This document shows positions 57,993 through 64,000 of a DNA stretch of 64,000 nt, piece by piece. This DNA comes from Branchiostoma lanceolatum (taxonomy: Eukaryota; Chordata; Leptocardii; Amphioxiformes; Branchiostomatidae). Under the pieces are notes generated by a model. The model was not told where the DNA came from. It saw only the letters and a program-made list of their open reading frames with translations, and made no database searches. Position numbers and translations under genes: made by a program. The DNA is taken from contig NC_089724.1 in the NCBI RefSeq assembly GCF_035083965.1, positions 23,154,474 to 23,218,473 on the forward strand, written 5' to 3'. The first letter of the stretch is position 1, and the number at the start of each line of letters is the position of its first letter.

Positions 57993-59052
57993 TTCCAGCA
58001 TTATTTGATTATAGTTTTATATATATCATATGAAAATATATATATATTCACCATCTTGCAAAAACTTTGTACAAAGGTTTTTTAGAAGCTGAAGCCTGAT
58101 CTTGTCCTGTGAGTTTTTCTGTTGTTGGATTGGGGGCTAGATATTTGTTTGTTCCTATTAGTCCAAAATGAAGGCAAACTATCAAAGAGTAAAAGGTGTA
58201 TGATGGCATATTGTTAGTCCAAATGGTTTCCTTCTATCGAAATGATATGATATTACTAACCTCACTCCAATGGTGCCAAAAAAGGGGGGCTGAATTTTTT
58301 TCTGACATGCATAAGGATGTTCTTTGTACAAGTTTGATGTGTTTGCTACAAGTAAGACATTCAAAATGGACAAACCTGGAATGATCTTGGGGGATGAACT
58401 TCTTTTAGATCTACATTCATTCGTACAGGTTTTCTCACAGTAGTGTAATTTTTATGTTAGCTCTGTTGTGCATCTTTTTAGTTTACAACAACTCTTGATG
58501 CAATTTTTCAAACTTTAAATTCACACCTCTCTGATTTTTGGTGTGTTCTGTTTTTGCTTTTGCAAGGTGATTTCTTCAACAGTTTTGGGGTAACATCCAG
58601 TCTGTACAGATGCAATGACAATTGAATTATGCATGATACGACCCAAAGGAAAATGGATGTTTATAGTCTCGTACCAAGTGCAACAGTAATTTAACGGTTG
58701 TGTGATATTTGTCAAAGGGAACTCATAGATGAAACATGTGTTTTTGTCACAATACTTTTTGGACAATGTTTTTCCTCTAAACTCTAAAGCAATGTTTGGA
58801 TTATTATAGATAACCTATGCCCGCTGATGTGATATTTCCTGATTGAAAATGAATTTGAGGTTGGTATGTGTTGCTGAATGGAGCTGCAGTAAGTGTTACA
58901 AGTATATCCCAGACTTACACGTAAATGGACTAGTAAGAGTAGGAAAGTGCCATAGTAGACCCTGTGTATCATGATTAATTTTACAGAGACCTTGTAAAGT
59001 TTGACCTACATGTATTTGGAAATTTGAGAGGGTACCTTTATGGCCAGGTTCA

Positions 59053-59058
59053 AATAAA
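59053..59058 (+). terminator. Probable MGAT2 polyadenylation signal
   Basis: AATAAA about 1.06 kb after the MGAT2 stop codon. A further AATAAA lies near 59950, so a longer form is possible. Confidence 0.45.
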
Positions 59059-60587
59059 GTTTACAAAAGTTTTTATTACCTCTTGACTAGTCATGGTTAG
59101 CAAGCAAAAATATTGAGCCAGTGGTTACTACGGAGGATAACACCAAGGCTACATTTCGACTTCTCCAACCCCCAAGTTTAAGCTATAGTATAACCTTGTA
59201 CACAACATGTGTTGTTTGCACATTTGTGTTGACCAACAGAATTGGTATCAACCAAATGTAATGTTTGGAGTTCGAACTATGCTTTTCTGTATGTGATGTT
59301 ACATGATTGTATGACACTGGTGGCCTTGTGTAACCCAAAGTCTTTCGCCTTGTTGAGCTGTTTCAGGGTGTTTGTAGTTTGTGTTGTCGTGTTTGTCTTT
59401 CTGATGTATATCCGTATGTATAAATGATAAATAGCTGCATGTATACCTTACATACTCATATCTAACCCTGGAGAGGAGGGTAGTTGTTATTTGCATGTTT
59501 AATGAATTTTCTTACTAATTTAGTAACTGATTTAGACAGTCACAAAATTTCAATGTTAGGTAATCTAACTAATTCCACATAGTATGAGCATCACTTTTTT
59601 TTAAAATTGTACATAACTCAGACTCACAACTTGTAAGTTGATGCTTGGTCTGATAAGGTCAGTAATTGCCTGTGACCTAACACTATGATTATTGCAAAGT
59701 GATAATAATCACAAAAGTGTTTTTGCTGCTTTAAACAATGAAGGCAATGATTTGTGTAAGTACATGTATGTTACATGGATGTCACTATACATTAATATGC
59801 ATGTTTTAGAACTTGTAAAGAACTACCGGTAGATATGTTACTCCACTCCATCCTTAAGTGCTTCGTTGGGGATGTGAGGCCCACTATGGTTGATGCAATG
59901 AATTTTGTAATTATATGGAAGATATTTGATAAACTGTTTATGTCAATGAAAATAAAGATTTTGCAAATGTGGGCCAATGTGTTTGGCAACACCATATGCA
60001 GAAGATGTTATCATAGGGTTAAGGGTATAGATGCTATTGTAGTATCTTGTCCCTTGCATTTGGGTTTTTATATTCCGGTATGGGTGATTCGATGTGTGCT
60101 ATACATACAATTTCATGACCACTGACCTGCCCTAATGGGTATTTTATATCTTATACACATCCCTTTATGTAGGTGTCAAGGTGATTTTTTGGCCCAAAAA
60201 AACATGGAGATCAAGTCTTAAACAAGCTTTATCATTTGCTTGACATGACATTCATATTGATAAAAAGCAATATGTATTTGTAACAAAAGATCCTTCTTTA
60301 GTCTATACATCATCATCTCATCTATACACTTAATGTTAACAAATGCTATTTTACAATAACATAATTTGGGACACATAACATTACAGATACTAAGGATAAA
60401 TCATTCCATTGTTGTTTCTTTAACTTAGTCATTGATCTTGATCATGTTCAAAGCACGATACTTTGTTTGACACTTGACAAGGAGAAGAGCAATTCTCTTT
60501 AGTATTTAAATCACAGATTTCTTAAAAACATACATTACATGATACATTTCATTGATTCTCCAGCAATCTTTTGAAACAAAGAACGAA
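59059..60587. other. Convergent spacer between MGAT2 and the coiled-coil gene
   Basis: AT-rich, no gene recognised. It should include the 3' UTR of the minus-strand coiled-coil gene; no AATAAA was found on that strand close to its stop. Confidence 0.45.
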
Positions 60588-62251
60588 CTATTCATCATCA
60601 TAGTCATCTGAGAAAGCTTTCTTGGGTTTCTTCTTCTTGAGCTTAGGAAGTTTGCCTGGCCGTAAGCCCTCGTCATAACCGTCTCCTGCAGGAAAAAAAG
60701 GAAACCAAAGTAAGCATCACTGCCTTTCTCTATAATTGATTCATTTCACATTGTCTACAAGAAGCTCCAGAAGTGATACTATATGTTATGTATACTTGTA
60801 CTCAATATCTAGTTGGGTAACTGGTAATATTTATACTATATCAATTTGTAATGATTACAATATGCTTTCAAGGGCCAAACATTGGGAGTCAAACCATTTT
60901 GCTATTTTGGGCTAGGACATTGTACAGGAGCATTAATCAGATCTAACTGCTTGTCAAATTCTCAGGATGCTATCTCACCTGTAGCTGTTTTTGGTCGAGG
61001 CCTATAATCAATGTCTTCGTCTCTTTCTGCTCCAACACCGGCCGTGCCTGGTCGCTTCATCCTCTTGGCCAGGTCTTTGGTCAGTTTCTTGGCATCTGCA
61101 GTTCCTCCCACTGTAAAACCATGATTGTGGCTGATTAATCTTATGTTTGTATGATCTTATGATTTACCTTGTTTGACTGATTCAACTTGTTCTGTTTCCC
61201 TCTTAGAACCCACAAATGATAGATGACATACTTTGCAGACCTGAGTCTGGTATGAGAGTGCACAGAAAAGTTTTCCTTTTTGGGATAGGAAACTTAAGAA
61301 CAGATATTCCCAAGTTTAAACATTTTGGTTGTTTTCACAGTAGCAAGGTACTGACCTTTCTCCACAGCTTCCTCCACTGCCTCAGTTAGCTGCTTTTTGG
61401 ACATGTTTCCCATCACAGCCAGCTTGGACAGCAGGTCTTTCTCTCGGTCCTGTCAAAAACATCCTCATTACTGTTCTGCACTCATTTACAGAATATACAA
61501 ATGAGTCCTCAAAGCTTGGATGCTTGAAACTTTATGATGGTATTGAAGTTAGAATCCCCCAAAGGTCTCAATACAAGATGCTATTTCCCTCCATCATTGG
61601 AGGTTACGATATGTCACCTTTCCTAGTCTCAAACCTTGCTGCGGACAGATTTCTAGGTCTCCCTGCCAGACCCCACAGTACAAAGACATATAGGAAAGTA
61701 AGTGAGATGCCTCCCTCACCTCCAGTTCACCCCTCATCTGTTCCTCCAGCTCCTGGTTGAGTTGGTCCGTCTGTCGCGTCATCTCCAGCTTCATCTCCCG
61801 CTCCAGGTCATCCATGGCCGCCTGGTGACGCCGGTCCATCAACAGCTTTGTCAGGGCAGCAGACGCAGATCTGTACATGTTTATACAAAATTAATGTAAA
61901 CTGTACCTATTTGGTTGATATGATAACTAAAATAACCATGGCCTATGCAGTGGTACATTCTTTCAAATGGGTGGAAGCGACCACTGCTAATTTTTTTTAC
62001 AGATTTCTATCAGCCAACAGAACAATAGCACACAAACATCCTAAATCTTAATCATAGTCGGATTGTAAACATGGGAGTGCCATTGCACCAGGAAAATAAG
62101 AAACAACATCAAATTTCATAATTCATTAAGAATCAAAATCAATAACATAAGAACAAAAATTAGGAAGCAAAGTCCAACTCACAATGACCCCCTTCTGGCT
62201 TCATATTTCAGCTGCTCCTTTTCCTCTTTATCTAGTTTCTCCTCAATTGCT
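60588..62251 (-). CDS. Unidentified coiled-coil protein, C-terminal part
   Basis: Five in-frame exons are visible: 62251-62183, 61870-61720, 61449-61356, 61110-60979, 60685-60588. They encode the last ~180 residues; the 5' part lies upstream, partly beyond the right edge, so no start is assigned. The protein is rich in Glu, Lys, Leu and Gln with heptad-like spacing (LDKEEKEQLKYEARRGS, LEREMKLEMTRQTDQL, then NQELEEQMRGELE), followed by a Lys-rich and acidic tail (KLKKKKPKK, SDDYDDE). This points to an extended coiled coil with a charged, possibly nuclear or cytoskeletal, tail. No family was recognised. Consistent phases across all four junctions make it a real gene. A large foldback element lies just upstream, probably in an intron. 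Confidence 0.8.
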
Positions 62252-62433
62252 CTGAAAAAGAGGAGCAGACAGAGTATTAGTCTTGACATAGAGAGCCAGC
62301 ATACCAAATCAGTTGAATGAATTATGTATAACACTGTAAAAGTAAGTACATTTTACACAATTAAATTAAGCTGGATGACTGGTGAAGGCTAGGAACAAAA
62401 AGGATTCACAGCCTCTAACACGCTCCCCACCGA

Positions 62434-63996
62434 GGGTAAGGGGAAAACCCTGTATAGGTACCCGTACCCGTATAGGTACCTGTATAGGTATACCGGTATA
62501 CCCCATTTGGGGCCCCAACAAGCCAGGAAACATGCTATGACGCGGTCCCCCGAAAGTGCGAAATGGAACGAAATGGAACGAAATGGAACGAAATGGAACG
62601 AAATGGAACGAACTAAAACATATGTAACATTATGAAATGAAATACCAGTAGATAGCGGAATAAAAGGAACGTTGTAACATTCACAGTAGACGGGAACAGG
62701 AAGTAAATACATAATATAACGTGTTTTATTTCTTGAATCTGTTTGATAATAGTAAATACAACGTTTTTGCCGCGTTTGTGTGGCTACATTCTTCCCTGAA
62801 AATGGGAGCGCCGCGTGGAAAGAGCTCGGCCGCTCTTCCTTGATTTTACCAACTATCTGCAAATGACCTGCTGCAAATAGCAGGGACAACTAGCAAACGG
62901 AACTGAGTATCGAAGTAAGGACTAGATTATACAGAAGTTGGTGGTAACATTGAATCTCATAATTCACCAAGAGGGCATGAGGCAAGCGTAATTTCATTAT
63001 TTATACAGCGTGTTTGCGTGTTGTGTGGACTGTGAAATACATGTCCTGCTCGTTCACACCCTCCCTTTGTTTTGTCGTGAACAAGGAAGCAGAAATGTCT
63101 TCAGAGGTAGTTCTCAGTCCATGTCCGTGATTGAATGGAGTGTGAAATGTCACATTGGTGGCGCAGCGCAGAGCCGCATTTGCATATCATTAACGGAAGG
63201 GTCCATTCTCCGACAGCCGACCAGCCGAACAATTGGTTGTATAAAAATCGTTGTTGCGGAGATATGCAGCTACGTATTAGTTATGGACTAAAACCGTTTG
63301 TAAATAAAACTTGGAAGTCGGAGTTTGATTCAACCTGTCGGTTGCACGCCGGCCCACGTGCACAGTTCCGATGCGCTGGCAACATTGGCGGTTCATTTGC
63401 ATGCGGGGCTCCATTTGCAACACGCAAACACGCTGTATAAATAATAGAATTACGCTTGCCTCATGCTCTCTTGGTGAATTATAAGATGCAATGTTACCAC
63501 CAACTTCTGTATAATCCAGTCCTTACTTCGATACTCAGTTCCGTTTGCTTATTTTCCCTGCTATTTTCAGCTGTTCACTTGCAGATCGTTGGTAAACACA
63601 AAGGAAGAGCGGTGGATCTCTTTCCACACTGCGCTCCCATTTTCAGGGAAGAATGTAGCCACACAAACGCGGCAAAAACGTTGTATTTACTATTATCAAA
63701 CAGATTCAAGAAATAAAACACGTTATATTATGTATTTACTTCCTGTTCCCGTCTACTGTGGATGTTACAACGTTCCTTATATTTCGCTATCTCCTGGTAT
63801 TTCATTTCATAATGTTACATATGTTTTAGTTCGTTCCATTTCGTTCCATTTCGTTCCATTTCGTTCCATTTCGCACTTTCGGGGGACCCCTATGACGGCC
63901 GCCATAGCGTGTTTCCTAGCTTGTTGGGGCCCCAAATGGGGTATAGCGGTATACCTATACGGGTACGGGTACCTATACAGGGTTTTCCCCTTACCC
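62434..63996. mobile_element. Large foldback element with ~580-bp arms
   Basis: The left arm (62434 to about 63022) and right arm (about 63419 to 63996) are inverted copies over about 580 bp with only scattered differences, enclosing a ~396 bp unique loop. Termini read GGTAAGGGGAAAACCCTGTA and its inverse. Arms contain CCCGTATAGGTACC-type repeats and a decamer minisatellite (AAATGGAACG): five units at 62561-62610 and four, inverted, at 63831-63870. The loop has no supported coding frame. The right end lies four bases from the window edge, so the target-site duplication cannot be read. Mobilisation mechanism unknown. Confidence 0.9.
62561..62610. repeat. Decamer minisatellite, five units, in foldback arm
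   Basis: AAATGGAACG five times. The partner arm has four inverted units at 63831-63870, so the arms changed repeat number after they arose. Confidence 0.95.
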
Positions 63997-64000
63997 CCCC

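Noticed and set aside
1-64000. CRISPR arrays, rRNA, tRNA genes and virus-like elements
   Set aside because: Looked for and not seen; the only tRNA-like sequence is the SINE head at 46770-46863.

Overview
The window looks like the nuclear genome of a cephalochordate (a lancelet such as Branchiostoma). It is intron-rich animal DNA with short exons and GT-AG junctions. The proteins sit close to deuterostome orthologues, and the spacer DNA is full of short foldback (MITE-like) elements, a tRNA-headed SINE and 5'-truncated LINE tails. No bacterial-style operons, CRISPR arrays, tRNA or rRNA genes were seen, and no retrovirus, Polinton or other virus-like element was recognised. Identities rest on recalled protein families and by-eye splicing with reading-frame bookkeeping; no database was searched.

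Left part (1-24 kb): about 5-7 kb without a convincing gene, then a PWWP2-type chromatin protein (-, 7.1-9.0 kb), sepiapterin reductase SPR (-, 10.4-13.2 kb), the MFS transporter SLC49A3/MFSD7 (+, 14.2-18.2 kb) and a U1A/U2B''-type spliceosomal protein (-, 20.1-21.3 kb). The 3' UTR of the last carries an array of AUUGCAC boxes, the U1A recognition heptamer. A 1.6 kb terminal-inverted-repeat element sits less than 100 bp upstream of its start codon.

Middle (25-32.5 kb): two tandem eight-exon genes encode secreted proteins with a Cys-rich module, a linker and a glycosyl-hydrolase-like (GHL10/DUF187-type) domain of bacterial appearance. Exon 4 is almost identical between the two copies while the other exons have diverged, which suggests local gene conversion.

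Right part (34-64 kb): dihydropteridine reductase QDPR (-) lies head-to-head with KCMF1 (+), which contains a textbook AT-AC U12-type intron and has an unusual C-terminus. KCMF1 is tail-to-tail with the 18-coding-exon PGM3 (-). PGM3 shares a short bidirectional promoter with MGAT2 (+), and a 52-codon membrane-peptide ORF is spliced into the MGAT2 leader interval. The window ends in the 3' half of an unidentified coiled-coil gene (-), with a 1.56 kb foldback element with ~580 bp arms just upstream of its last visible exon.

Pathway links: SPR (last step of tetrahydrobiopterin synthesis) and QDPR (its recycling) lie about 24 kb apart. PGM3 (UDP-GlcNAc supply) and MGAT2 (a Golgi GlcNAc transferase that consumes UDP-GlcNAc) are divergent neighbours.
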